Positions 47,211 through 57,993 of a DNA stretch of 64,000 nt are shown here, one piece after another. Made by a program: the position numbers and the translations under genes. The DNA is from Talpa occidentalis. Lineage: Eukaryota > Chordata > Mammalia > Eulipotyphla > Talpidae. Below the pieces are notes generated by a model. It was not told the DNA's origin. It made no database searches and was given only the letters and a program-made list of their open reading frames with translations. The first letter of the stretch is position 1, and each line of letters begins with the position of its first letter. The stretch is from positions 75,296,740 to 75,360,739 of the forward strand of contig NW_023601322.1 in NCBI RefSeq assembly GCF_014898055.3, read 5' to 3'.

Positions 47211-47479
47211 TTTTTTTTTAAGATTTATTTTTATTTATACAAGAACTGGGGTACAGGCCAGAGGTGTGGAAGGGTGAGAGAATTCACCAGAGACAGGACT
47301 GGGAGCAGAACAGGCAAATGTACCGAAAACACTGCTGATGGGAGCAGCGGGCGAGACAGGAGAGGTCTGCCGCAACATGTGGGTAGCTCCCTGGCCAACC
47401 AGGAATTGAACCCATGCTGCAGAGGTTGCAGACAGCTTCACAGCACTGCGCTCAAGCTGCTGCGCCACTGGGGAGGCCC
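47211..47479 (-). repeat. tRNA-type SINE, intermediate subfamily
   Basis: Minus-strand copy with tail taagatttatttttatttat and head complement 'cactggggaggccc', about 370 bp upstream of the next exon. Confidence 0.9.
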
Positions 47480-47848
47480 AAGAATTCTTAATTCTATATC
47501 CATGGAAAGAATCTAGTATTGTTAGCCAAGAATAAAAATGTTTACTTAATTTTAATCATTTCAAGCTCCATCTTCCATTTTCATTTAAAATCACGAAGAG
47601 TTCTGAGGAAACCCTTGCTCAGTATTTGAGATTCTTCAATGTGTGTTTTTTCTAGCTAAGTATTAACATTAATGATAGTAGACATTGAGTAATGGTTGAA
47701 TATAACATTTTTGTCATGTGGTTATTTTGTCAAGAACACTTGCATGCATGCATTGTACTTCCTTGTAGGCAGTAACACTTGCAGTGAACCAAAAGACATT
47801 TTTTCCAGGAAGCCAATAAATAACTTCATTGTGTATTTCCAATTTTAG

Positions 47849-48345
47849 GTGGACACACTCAAAGCCACCTCTAATCAAGAGTTTAGCTGTCTCATCCTCT
47901 GTGAGCACTGAAGAGATTTCTCATGAACATGTCATTATAGAAGCAGCCGATAGTGGTCGTGGCAGTTGGACTTCCAGCAGTTCCCATGACAACTTCCAAA
48001 ACCTTCCAAACCCAAAAGGCTGGGATTACTTGAACTCTTATCGACATACACATTTGGATGGCCCCATTGCTGAAGTTGAACCCACTGACTATGAACCATA
48101 TTCCTGTCCTAAAGACTGCTCTAGAACTTGTGGTCAGTGTAAAGGAAATCTAGAGACTCATCAGATGAGACAGAGTTGGGCCTCCTCCAGTTCTCTCTCT
48201 GATACTTACGAACCAAATTATGGGACAGTTAAACGGAGAGTGTTAGAAAACTCTGCAGCGGAGTCTTCTGATGGTTTGGACCCCAAGGATGGCACTGACC
48301 CAGTATATAAAACTGTTACTTCAAGTACAGAAAAGGGCTTGATTG
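47849..48345 (+). CDS. RAPGEF6: RAPGEF6 exon: tail with DSGRGS degron-like motif
   Basis: The largest coding exon here: 497 bp with 165 full codons. It reads WTHSKPPLIKSLAVSSSVST, then IEAADSGRGSWTSSSSHDNF, a Cys-bearing stretch SCPKDCSRTCGQCKGN, and SLSDTYEPNYGTVKRRVLEN to STEKGLI. DSGRGS (47949-47966) fits the DSGxxS recognised by the beta-TrCP ubiquitin ligase when phosphorylated; RAPGEF2 is known to be controlled this way through a matching motif. The acceptor is aattttag/G and the donor ATTG/GTAAGT. A SINE begins 52 bp past the donor. Confidence 0.95.
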
Positions 48346-48397
48346 GTAAGTCGTGTGTCCATTGTCATATCTGACATTTAGATATGTTGGTCCAGAA

Positions 48398-48974
48398 TTT
48401 TTTTTAAAAAAGATTTATGCATACAAGATCTGGGGTACAGGCCAGAAGTGTGGAGGGTGAGAGGATTCACCAGAGACGGAGCAGGGAACAGAACAGGCAG
48501 ATCGACCAAAGTACACTGATGAGGGGAGCAGCTAGTGAGTCAGGAGAGGACTGCTGTGCCATGTGGGTTGCTCCTTGGCCAGCCAGGGATTGAACTTGTG
48601 CTGCAGAGGCTGCAGATAGCTTCACAGGCTGCGTCTTTTTTTTTTTTAAGAGGCATGTATTTTTATTTGTTTGTTTATTTGTTTATACATGCACTGGGTA
48701 CAGTCGGAAGCGCGGGAGGGTGAGAGAATTCACCAGAGCCAGAGCGGGGAGCAGAGCAGGCAGAAGGACCGAAGTACACTGCTGAGGGGAGCATCGGGCA
48801 GCAGGAGAGGTCTGCGCGCCATGTGGGACCCTCCTCCTGTGGCTGGGGAGCAGCCAGGGATTGAACTGGCACCGCAGAGGCCGCGGGTAGCTTCGCAACC
48901 CAGCACTCAACCACTGCGCCACCGGGGAGGCCCCACAGGCTGCGTCTTAACCCCTTGCACCAGCAGGGATACCC
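48398..48974 (-). repeat. tRNA-type SINE, older subfamily, split by a younger copy
   Basis: Minus-strand outer element: tail and body at 48398-48635, then the remaining head at 48947-48974 ('ttaaccccttgcaccagcag'). TGGTCCAGAATTTT flanks the whole, its target duplication. Confidence 0.9.
48636..48934 (-). repeat. Younger SINE nested inside the older SINE
   Basis: Near-consensus minus-strand copy with the complement of the 3' extension (taagaggcatgtatttttat). The 12-bp repeat ACAGGCTGCGTC, which belongs to the outer SINE's head, stands at 48624-48635 and 48935-48946. Confidence 0.94.
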
Positions 48975-49208
48975 TTGGTCCAGAATTTTATCCTTCCAAA
49001 AATCCCTTATCTCCAACAGATCTTTTCCTTATTTTAAAAAACCATGGATTTTTTTTAAAAAGTTCATAGGGCCACTTTGGACCAGTTGTTCAAGCCTATT
49101 AAAATGAAAAGTCTTATGTAGTTGTTGAGTGAGTAGGTTTTGTTTTTGAGATGTTTCCCTTGAGGAAATATACTATGCAGTGGTAATAAAGGGATATTTA
49201 TCTCTCTC

Positions 49209-49489
49209 TCTTTTTTTTAAAGATTTATGTTTTGTTTTTAACACATAGAAGAACTGGGGTGTAGGCCAGAAGTGCGGGGGTGGGGTGAAAGGATTCATCA
49301 AAGACCCAGTGGGGAGCAGGACAGGAGGATCTAATGAAATGCATTGCTGAAAGAAGCAGCAGGTGAGACAGGAGAGATCTGCTGTGCCATGTGGGTAGCT
49401 CCCTGGCCAGGGATTGAACTCATGCTGCAGTGGGTGCTAATAGCTTGATAGCACTGAAACTTTAACCCCTGCGCCACCAGGGAGGCCCC
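49209..49489 (-). repeat. tRNA-type SINE, older subfamily
   Basis: Diverged minus-strand copy with tail 'aaagatttatgttttgtttt' and head complement 'caccagggaggcccc'. Confidence 0.88.
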
Positions 49490-51000
49490 AGATTTTTCTT
49501 TGTTACCTTATAAATTGGACCACAGTTGCTATATATCCATATCAGAAATTTTGAACCTGATAATGCTTTGAGGTAGCAAAACTTAGGGGGAAAAAACTTA
49601 AACATGTTTCTGTTATGCCCTTCTAAGGCACATTATGGGTGTGCCAGCTCCTGTTTTGTGGATCCTATTCTAACCATGTACTAAAATTCTTTTAGTATTT
49701 AGCCACCAAGTATGTTTTTTATCTCTTCAATTATATAAATACTTGAATATAATGGCCCCTGCCTTTCAATATATGTGAAATAATTATACTGTGAAATAAT
49801 TATACTTTGAATAAATAGTATAACTCTTAATTCTAAAAAATATTCATGGTATCAAGTTAAATTATTAAAAATGTGAAAGATACAATTTATAGTTACTTGA
49901 CAAATTGCATTATAGCTTGGGTTTTTAGCTCATTTTTCCTAAAGATTTTTTTTATTAAAGACTTAATGGAGATGTATACATATATGTAATGTGTGTATAG
50001 GGATAGGAAATCTTTCCCTTATGTATTTGGAACAACATTTTTAAGTCTTTGATTTATTTCATATCCGGATGATACTGGGTAAATCTCTTAAGTTTTTCAT
50101 TTTTATCTGCTCCGTCCTCCTCAGATGGGAACAGAAGTTCTTTCTGACCTTTAAACTGTGTGAAAGTTTCACTAGTCTAGTGGTAGAAATTTCATTATGA
50201 ACAAATTTGATTCTCTAAAGGGAAAATTAATAAATTTATTTAATGGTACTTTCAATTCTGTTTGTATATAGGTAGTATTTCTGTTTCAGAAGACACATGA
50301 TAAGGATATTCACAGCCATTGGTTCTTTAGATCCTGTGGATTGATCTTTACTCCGTGGAACTTCCTCTTTAACCTATTTCTAATGATTATTGAACCTTTG
50401 TCTTAGTCCCAGGGGTACTTATTTTAAGATGGACTTCCTAAAAGTATGGGTTTTTTTGTTTTGTTTTGTTTGTTTGTTTGTTTTCACTTAATCACAGAGC
50501 AGAAATTAGAAGGATCTTGAATGAATTTTAGTTTCTCTGTATCAGGAAACTTTTAGTTGTTTATATGACAGGATTGACAATTTACTTACAAGTGTCACAA
50601 CGTGGTAGTTCATACCTAGAGAGATTAAGCAGAGGGCTGATGCATTGTTTCTGTGAAAATCTCTCCAATCAACAGAGAACAGATATTTGGGATCTGAATG
50701 TCCTGAGGAGTTTATCATACGTTTCTGTGATTCGAGGGCTGACTTGCGGAAGGAATCTAGCTATCAGTGTAATCTCTTTCAACTCTTATGTTTATAAAAA
50801 ATGTTATGTATTTTCAAACAGGTTTAAATATTGAGTTTATTGAACTTTTTAAGAAACATTTTTAAATCTGTCATTGTATTCAAAAATACTCATTTTTTCT
50901 GTTTTTAAGTTCCATTTTGTCATTGTAATAAGTGTTGTATCGCTTTTTTTCATTTCTTGTATTTTTCATTAACATTTTCATTGCTTATTTTTCATACCAG

Positions 51001-51315
51001 TGTACTGTGTCACCTCACCCAAGAAGGAGGATAGGTATAGGGAGCCACCTCCCACTCCTCCAGGATACATGGGGATTTCTTTAGCAGACCTAAAGGAAGG
51101 ACCCCACCTACACCTAAAACCTCCAGATTATAGTGTGGCAGTGCAGAGGTCAAAGATGATGCATAACAGCCTCTCTAGACTGCCACCAGCTCCTCTCAGT
51201 AGCAACCCCGTGGCCTGTGTTCCATCGAAGATTGTAACTCAGCCTCAGAGGCCTAATGTGCAGCCATCCCATCCTAAACTTGCAGATGTGACTGATGCAG
51301 ATAGTGAAGCAGATG
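51001..51315 (+). CDS. RAPGEF6: RAPGEF6 exon: tail with two PPxY motifs
   Basis: A 315-bp exon with 104 full codons: YCVTSPKKEDRYREPPPTPP, GYMGISLADLKEGPHLHLKP, PDYSVAVQRSKMMHNSLSRL and on to DADSEAD. Two PPxY sites, PPGY (51057-51068) and PPDY (51120-51131), are the kind bound by WW domains of NEDD4-type ubiquitin ligases; the PDZ-GEF family is known to carry them. The acceptor is ttcataccag/TG and the donor GATG/GTATGT. Confidence 0.95.
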
Positions 51316-52013
51316 GTATGTTGACAAACTACCTTAATGCCTCTTAAATGAATTACTGAATGCAGAAAATGGTTATTACCCTGGTATTTTATGTAGTCTG
51401 TAGTATTTTCTTCAAATTCCTTAGAAATTTGCTTTAAAAGAAAAATTCTTAAATATGATGAGTTGTTATTAATGGGGAGGGTGAGCGGCTTGTTTCTGTG
51501 TGCCCAGTATTCTCTTTCCAGCTTAAATATGGGATATTCTTATATTTGATAGCAGCTCATTCTAATGGGATAATTTTGAGAGGAAGAATTTGACATTAGT
51601 AGAGTTGTGTTTTACACTTTGCATGGGAACTTGAAAGCGTAAGTAGCAAAATGCCAAATTATTTTTAATAATGCTGTTGATGTAGTTGTTATTAGCAAAA
51701 CTTGACCAATTTTGCAGCTGCGGCAATGGTTTAAAAAATTGTTTGCTTTATTAAAAAAAAAATGAGATTTTATTCTTTTAAGGACCAGCATAAATAAAAC
51801 AATTAAAAAGTAGTTGGGAGATTTCAATTTATTGTCAGCCTTCAATGTAATCCATAAATGTCACTAGAATAAAATCTGGTCCCAGATAGGATTTCTTTGT
51901 TGTTTGACTTTCTTTGTTGAAATTGAGTGGTTTTCTAAACAGAAAGTAGATTTTTAGTTGATCTTCATTAATGTGCTTATCAACCATTTAATCATGGTTT
52001 TCATTATTTTCAG
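51316..52013 (+). other. RAPGEF6: Last intron, 0.7 kb
   Basis: AT-rich, no recognised repeat. It ends ...tcattattttcag. Confidence 0.92.
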
Positions 52014-52039
52014 AAAATGAACAGGTTTCAGCAGTCTAG
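52014..52039 (+). CDS. RAPGEF6: RAPGEF6 last coding exon: PDZ-ligand end VSAV
   Basis: Only 26 coding bases: the split Glu, then NEQVSAV and TAG. The C-terminal SAV is a class I PDZ ligand (S/T-x-hydrophobic), shared with RAPGEF2, and lets the protein dock on PDZ scaffolds at junctions. The acceptor is attttcag/AA. The exon continues as 3' UTR. Confidence 0.94.
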
Positions 52040-53335
52040 CCTCTGGATGACCCATTTGAAGACTGCTGATGGTCATGGAAGGAATGAGCAGAAGCACCTC
52101 ATGATTCTGCAGGACATTGCCAACAAACAGCTCGCTGCTGCTACTAAGTCAGAGGTTTCATTCCATGTCCCTGAACAATGAGATAGCCTGAATCATGCTT
52201 CCTTTCATTTAATCCTTGCAGATGCATAGTTTTCTCAGCTATGCATGTTGTGCCTGGATACCAGTTTTCACTTTGTACACCAGACCTGCCTTGGGACCAC
52301 AGTTATTAGTACAGATTGTAACTCAGAGTCCTCCCCTATGTATATCAACTATAGATTTTGCTTTAACAAGTTTTCAGATGTACTATTATTATTTCCAGCC
52401 CTAGCTGGAACTAACAGATGAATTCAGAATGCCTGCCTTTATCGAGACTGTTATTGAGTGTTTGAAAAGTAACTTATTTGAACTTTAGTGTTTTCTTTGT
52501 GTTCAGGAGCTCTCATTAACTGATGTTTTTGTTTGAGGCCATAAAACAGAAGTCATCTTTACAGGATAAACTGCTTGAACTGTACAAAGATATAACTTGA
52601 TCTTTAGCTTCAGTGCAATGTAGGGTCTCAGTTTGAGTGGAACAGGAAGCTGTTAGTGATTGAAGTGTTAAGATGGACAGTACTGGCATCTGCAGGGATT
52701 TGAAAGGCCAAATGAAGCTGCCACAGGGTTTATCAGTTCTTTGGGGAAGGGGTGGGAGGGAGAATATAATGGGTGAAGAGCAACCCTAAATTCCAAAGGA
52801 TGGATTTTTTTATATTAAATAACATGTATGACCAACTATGAATTAGAAATCAAGTTGCATCTTACTATAATTCAAAGTATAAATCCAGTAAATAGATAAT
52901 GGGTTCTAGATAGTTCTATGCTATAAAATTCCAAATTGAAGTTCTTTTTTGAAAAGAAGTCTAATCATTGGTGGTGTAATTATGAAGATGAATTGCGCTT
53001 TATGTAGTGTTTTCAAACATCCCCATCCCCAGTTTTCCAGCTTGCCTTCAATGAACCTCTTTATCCCAACAAAGTACATAATTGATTTAAATTTTTGTGG
53101 GAAAGGGGCTAGAATTATAAAATGATTATCTCCTGGTTCTCAGTTTAGCCCTTGAGAAAAATGAGATATGTACTTTAAAGCCTGATGGGCATGGCACTCT
53201 TAAGTATTTAATCAAAATTTCAGTGACTGTTTACTGAATTGCCTAAGCTTTTTAACATTTTTAAAAATTAAGTATAATTTTTTATGTCTTAAGTTTAAAT
53301 GTTTCCTTTGTTTTTTAGTGTCAAGTTTAGAGTTT

Positions 53336-53341
53336 AATAAA
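53336..53341 (+). terminator. Proximal poly(A) signal
   Basis: AATAAA followed 14 nt later by a genomic run of about 14 A. It could give a 1.3-kb 3' UTR, but the A-run could also cause false internal priming in cDNA data. Confidence 0.55.
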
Positions 53342-55136
53342 CTTCTGTGACTACCAAAAAAAAAAAAAAGCCAAAGCCATTAATGTGCACTACCCAGATC
53401 AACTTGGAGCCAAAATGGGTTTACTTCTGAGTGAGTGGTTTTCTCTATGTGAATGTATAGGATTCATTAGTTCATAAGTTTGTTTCGAGTCTTTGTTCTT
53501 TCTCTTTCCTACCTGACTTTCCCCTCTATTTACCGGTCTTTCCCCTTCATTTACATAGCACTAATCAGTTCCAAGTGATAAATGCTAATAGTTCATCAAA
53601 ATATTTGTTTCTTCATTTTAGGAAAGTTAGCATGTATGAAAAACCTCCCCTAGGCAAAATAGTTAATCTAAAACTTAAGCCTGAGACATTAACTCCAGGT
53701 TAAAATGAGGTTCGTTAGCTCCATAGCTTTCTCGGTCCACTGAAATGGAAAATAACTTGGAACAAAAATCCTGGTTCAAGAAGTAACACTGTTATTATTT
53801 GACCTATAAATAGTGATTGTCTTATCAATTTTATCCTTCACTGATTTACACCATATTTTATGTCCAAAGCAAAACAAAGTAAAAGATATTTTTACAATAA
53901 CCATCTTTTTATCAAGTTTGAGTATTTATCCTTGCCATTTTTATATCCATCACCCAAAAAGTGCTTTTTCACAGTATCTGTTTAGTAGGTCTTTAAAAAT
54001 CATTTGGAAGCCTACCTGTCTTTGAACTTAATGCCGTTGGTAATATCTTGCACAGAGACTGAAAGGCTTGCAGTTTTGGACTTGTATCTTGTCTGCCTTT
54101 CTTTTATCTAACTTGAACTGTGAGTGTTTGGATCAGCTGATCACATTGATCAGCAACTAAAGCCACATACTTTGTCATTTGATGTGTATGTATCCCTTTT
54201 AAAAATCATGGCATTTTGAATTTTCTATTTCAATTTAGGTTATACTCCTGGCCTCTCTGTTTGTCATATGACTAGAACAAGAGATGGTATAACCTGTATT
54301 TGCTCTTATTCTGAATCCCCATTTTTTATTTTACAAATTTATAACTTTAATGAAAGGATAGTGCCCTCACCCCACCACAGCTCTGAATCTGTCAGGACTA
54401 TTGAAGCAAGAAATCCTCTCTGCAAAGTTTTGCCAAATAATACAACAAATGAGTCTCTTCAAAATGAAAGGTGGAAAATTGAAAAATCTAATGTATATTA
54501 TCATAAAAATGTATAGTAATAACTAATAGATTCTTTCTTCCTCCAAATGATTGCTTTCAGTATGATCTCTGGGGAGAAGTCATCTTAGATGGTTTCTCAG
54601 GAGATGATAAGTCACATTGTCCTCTGTATCACTGCTTGAGATTCTCTCCCAGACTGGAACTGTGGCTAGAATGATGGGGATTTCCAAAAACAAACCTAAT
54701 TTTATTGTGTTCTTCTCTCCCCTGAAAAGAAGAGAAGGTGTTTCCTTGTATATTTAAAATAATGGTTATTGTTCTGATCTAAGTTTTTTTTTAAAATGTA
54801 ATTTTGAAGTGGCTGTGTCCCTTTAGCATTTCCTTAATTGCTAAGGGGTAAATCTTCAGAGAAGTGTCAAAATACATTTTCAGAGTTAAACTTGAACCCA
54901 GTTTGCTTTTAGCTTTTGTTGTGCTATTATAAGTTGTCTTTTTTTTTTTTTTTTGAGGTTATCTGCAAAAGACAAAAACAAAACTTCTAATAATCAAATA
55001 GCAATTCTACTGCACAATTCAGTGATTGTAAAGTATCCTGTAACAAGCAATGTTTGTCTCCTATTTTTTGATACCTCTTAAACTTATGTCTTTTAAAAAG
55101 ACAGTGCCTCTGTATGCTTTTTGTATTTTTACTGAG

Positions 55137-55144
55137 TGTAAATA
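55137..55144 (+). promoter_or_regulatory. Pumilio-type response element in the 3' UTR
   Basis: TGTAAATA, the core motif bound by PUM1/PUM2. It lies about 75 nt upstream of the distal poly(A) signal, so only the long 3' UTR contains it. This is a motif match only. Confidence 0.4.
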
Positions 55145-55216
55145 TTTGTTATATTTTTGGTTAAGAGAATGTAAAAGTACCATTTATTAATACCATATCT
55201 ACTAATTGGTGAACTC

Positions 55217-55222
55217 AATAAA
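55217..55222 (+). terminator. Distal poly(A) signal, probable gene end
   Basis: AATAAA followed by tctacattaacctactctgc. It is the last good signal before non-genic sequence with repeats. Confidence 0.7.
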
Positions 55223-55244
55223 GAATCTACATTAACCTACTCTG

Positions 55245-56180
55245 CACTTTACTGCGTTCATATGGAATCAGATGAAATACATCTCCAGTCATTCAAAAGG
55301 GTCAGTGGCGAACATGTGTTGGTGTGAAGACCTTATTTTTTAAATCTCTTGAGAAATTGAGAGTGTATTGTTGGCTTTATAGTATTTGTGAAATGTCTAG
55401 TTATTGCTTAGATGTTTTAAACTTTTTAAAAAACTAAACAACTGTGGCTTAAACCTGGCTGGGGCTTGTTTTTCTTTTATAACAGGAATGTCTCAGGGAG
55501 ATTGCTGATATAGTGAATTTGCGATGCTGTCAGGGACTCAAGGCCCTGGTAATTACGCGGTGGGACATCGCCTCATTGCTTCATGAAGGATGGACTTAGA
55601 AGGAAAGGTCCAAATGTGTGTTCCGTTCTGTTAGTAACATAACTTTTCCAGAAGCTCCACTTGACTATTTCTGCTTATGTCCCACTAGTCAAAATGGTGT
55701 CACATCAGCAGCAGCAGCAAGGGAACCTGGGAAATGAAAGTTTTTGACTGAAATAAAAGTGAAGTTCTTTCTAGTGAAGAAGAAAAGAATAGATACTGAA
55801 TGGGCCACTAGCTGGGTCTACTACAGCATCCTTTATGGCCACTTCTTTAGGGAGTATTTGTAAATGCAACAATTTGTTTTACAGAATCAGATCCCAGGAC
55901 TCTGGCAAAGAAGAAGGAAAATTCTGATTTAGCACTCCTTTCTAAAAGTCTTCCCATTCTCCCTTCTGCACCCAGAGAATTTTACTCCCATGGTAGGTAA
56001 GAATTCTGCCTTCCAATTCATCCCCTTCCAACAAACACACTGGTTTTCCCAAGCCGCTCCTACCACTGACCACTCCTCCCCAGTGTCACAGTTCTTTCCT
56101 TTATTTTAAAATATTAAACATGTATACATATATGTATAGTGGAATATTAAACATATGTATAGTGAATAATTGCTATCCAA
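55245..56180. other. Intergenic sequence
   Basis: It has a short CAG run (55710-55722) but no gene, promoter or repeat that I can support. Confidence 0.6.
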
Positions 56181-56575
56181 AAGTATGAAGTGTCCTAATC
56201 CCTAGAATTTGTCTGTTACTGTATTTGAGAAAAGGGTGTTTACAGATGTAATTAAATTTCTGAAATGATGAGATTACTTGGGATTATCTGGTTGGGCATT
56301 AACTTGCCATCACATGTACCTTGGCAGAAGGAGGGAGAGCAGGCAGAGAGACAAAGGTAGCACAAAGAAGAGAAGGCAGCGTGAAGATAGCAGAGAGATG
56401 TAACTAGAAGTCAAAGAAAACCAATGGTCACCAGGAACTAGAAGAGACAAGATTTGCTCCTTAAAGCCTCCAGAGGTAGTGCCAGCCTACCAGCACTTTA
56501 TTGTGGATTTCCAGTTTGTTGTTCTATGCTGCCAATTTTTGGTAATTTCTAATGGCAGCCCTAGGAAGTTAACGT
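56180..56575 (+). mobile_element. MLT1-type (ERVL-MaLR) solo LTR relic
   Basis: The wording 'gtcctaatccctagaatttg', 'gtgtttacagatgtaattaa', 'ccaggaactagaagagacaa' and, at the end, 'aatggcagccctaggaagtt' follows the MLT1 LTR. There is no internal viral coding region beside it; it is an old, non-functional relic. Confidence 0.75.
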
Positions 56576-57732
56576 ACTACTCTATTTGTTAAAATTTAAG
56601 GACCCAGAACTTAAAGGATATTGTAATCCATAAGTATACCTCAGGAACTCCATACAGCTCCCTTAACCTCTAACCCCCAGGAAATATCCGATAAAGAGAG
56701 GGACTATCCACATCATGGCAGAATAGAGAGGCTGGGAATCAACTTTTCCCCTAAAAACAACTATTAGAAAAATGTATTTCCTCAAAAGAAGATTCAGAAG
56801 TTCCATGACAGAGTCCCAGGACTTTTCCATGGATGATTCAAGCTAAGGTTGAATGGCTTGTTTTGGGGAAAGACAGTAAAGAGGTGAAGAGGAGAATCTC
56901 AAGAAAGTAGATGCCCCAGCTGGCAAAACAGGTTGGAGGGTCAACTATCCACTGCATGAAGACAGGGCACTCCAGATTTCCCTTTGCAGAAAAGGAGGGC
57001 AGTCATGCGCAGCATGACTCCAGCCTGGAATATTGGTAATTCTGAGAGCACTTCGGGTAAGGAAAGCTCTTCCTTCAGCCATCCTCCCAGAGGTAAGACA
57101 TCATGGAGTTGCCAGGCAGAGACAGGCTCATTGGACTCAATTGTGGGCCCAATCACAGAAAGGGCTGGTGAGAGAGAGCTCAGCAACCCCTGAGGAAGTA
57201 GCAAGGTGACCATGCAGCATTTACAACTGGCTCTTGGAGGAAGGCTGGCAGTGGTTAGAGGTTGTTTTGGAGGATGTTGCCTACGGTCATAGTTGGGCAA
57301 CAAGAAATATACTCACTAAAATGCCCCCGCCTACTATACCCTACTGACCCTAGAGTAATAAGAGTCTTATGGATCAGAGCTAGCCTCAACAGGAGACTCA
57401 ACTCTTCATAGATCACAGTCTGCTGGAGAAAGAGGGGCAGGTGGGAAGTTATGACAACCGAAGCACTAAATATTACCGTGGAGAAAAAGAGGCTGAGGTG
57501 ACCAATCTTACTCAACAAAACTTGAAAATCAAGTATTTAAGACCCAGCTTCCCTTCCTGCCCTACCTCACACCAAGGTAAACTAAGAAACAAAACTAAAT
57601 CCACAGTGCCCCAACCATAACAAAACAAGGCAACAAACATGACTAGGAAGCAAGGAACATCTGGACATTTGATAGAAAAGCAAAATGAGTGTCATATAAA
57701 GGGTGCAGAATAGCCTATCAGAGACTAAAACA

Positions 57733-57993
57733 GGGCCTCCCTGCTGGCGCAAGGGGTTAAGATGCAACCTATGAAGCTATCCACAGCCACTGCAGCATGA
57801 GTTCGATCCCTGGCCAGGAAGGAGACCCACATGGCGCAGCAGTCTCCTGACTCACCTGCTGCTCCCCTCAGCAGTGTACGTCGGTCGATCTGCCTGTTCT
57901 GTTCCCCACTCTGTCTCTGGTGAATCCTCTCATCTCCCACACCTCTGGCCTGTACCCCAGTTTTTGTATGCATAAATACATCTTTTAAAAAAA
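57733..57993 (+). repeat. tRNA-type SINE, older subfamily
   Basis: Copy with head gggcctccctgctggcgcaa and an A-tail at 57985. Flanking AGACTAAAACA / AGACTAAAATA is its probable target duplication. Confidence 0.9.

Larger units (their letters stand above)
45485..47848 (+). other. RAPGEF6: Intron, 2.4 kb
   Basis: It starts with a C-rich patch (45535-45600) and contains three minus-strand SINEs (45951, 46220, 47211) and a hAT-type relic at 46675-46890. It ends ...tttccaattttag. Confidence 0.88.
48346..51000 (+). other. RAPGEF6: Intron, 2.7 kb
   Basis: It opens with a nested SINE pair (48398-48974) and another SINE (49209-49489). From 49.49 to 51.0 kb it is AT-rich with no recognised element. 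It ends ...tttttcataccag. Confidence 0.9.
1..55240 (+). other. RAPGEF6: RAPGEF6 gene, 3' half (Rap guanine nucleotide exchange factor 6)
   Basis: This transcription unit enters from the left edge inside an intron and ends at the distal poly(A) signal near 55,220. The exons spell a protein that matches my memory of RAPGEF6/PDZ-GEF2 better than its paralogue RAPGEF2: for example it has [15 protein letters not shown] before the RA domain, where RAPGEF2 has a different linker. The family activates Rap1 and Rap2 by GDP/GTP exchange at membranes and cell junctions. The cNBD-like, REM and PDZ exons must lie upstream of this window. All splice phases chain without a break from 5,316 to the stop at 52,039, so the gene looks intact. 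Confidence 0.95.
52040..55240 (+). other. RAPGEF6: RAPGEF6 canonical 3' UTR
   Basis: About 3.2 kb, AT-rich, with no SINE insertion. There is a first AATAAA at 53336 and a second at 55217. A Pumilio-type TGTAAATA lies at 55137-55144. A genomic A-run starts at about 53356. Short open frames here are not convincing genes. Confidence 0.85.

Noticed and set aside
54268..54516. 82-codon frame in the 3' UTR
   Set aside because: It is located in the canonical 3' UTR, with no coding-like features and no known match.
56941..57303. 120-codon minus-strand frame downstream of the gene
   Set aside because: It overlaps the probable old L1 5' region; no recognisable domain or promoter is present.
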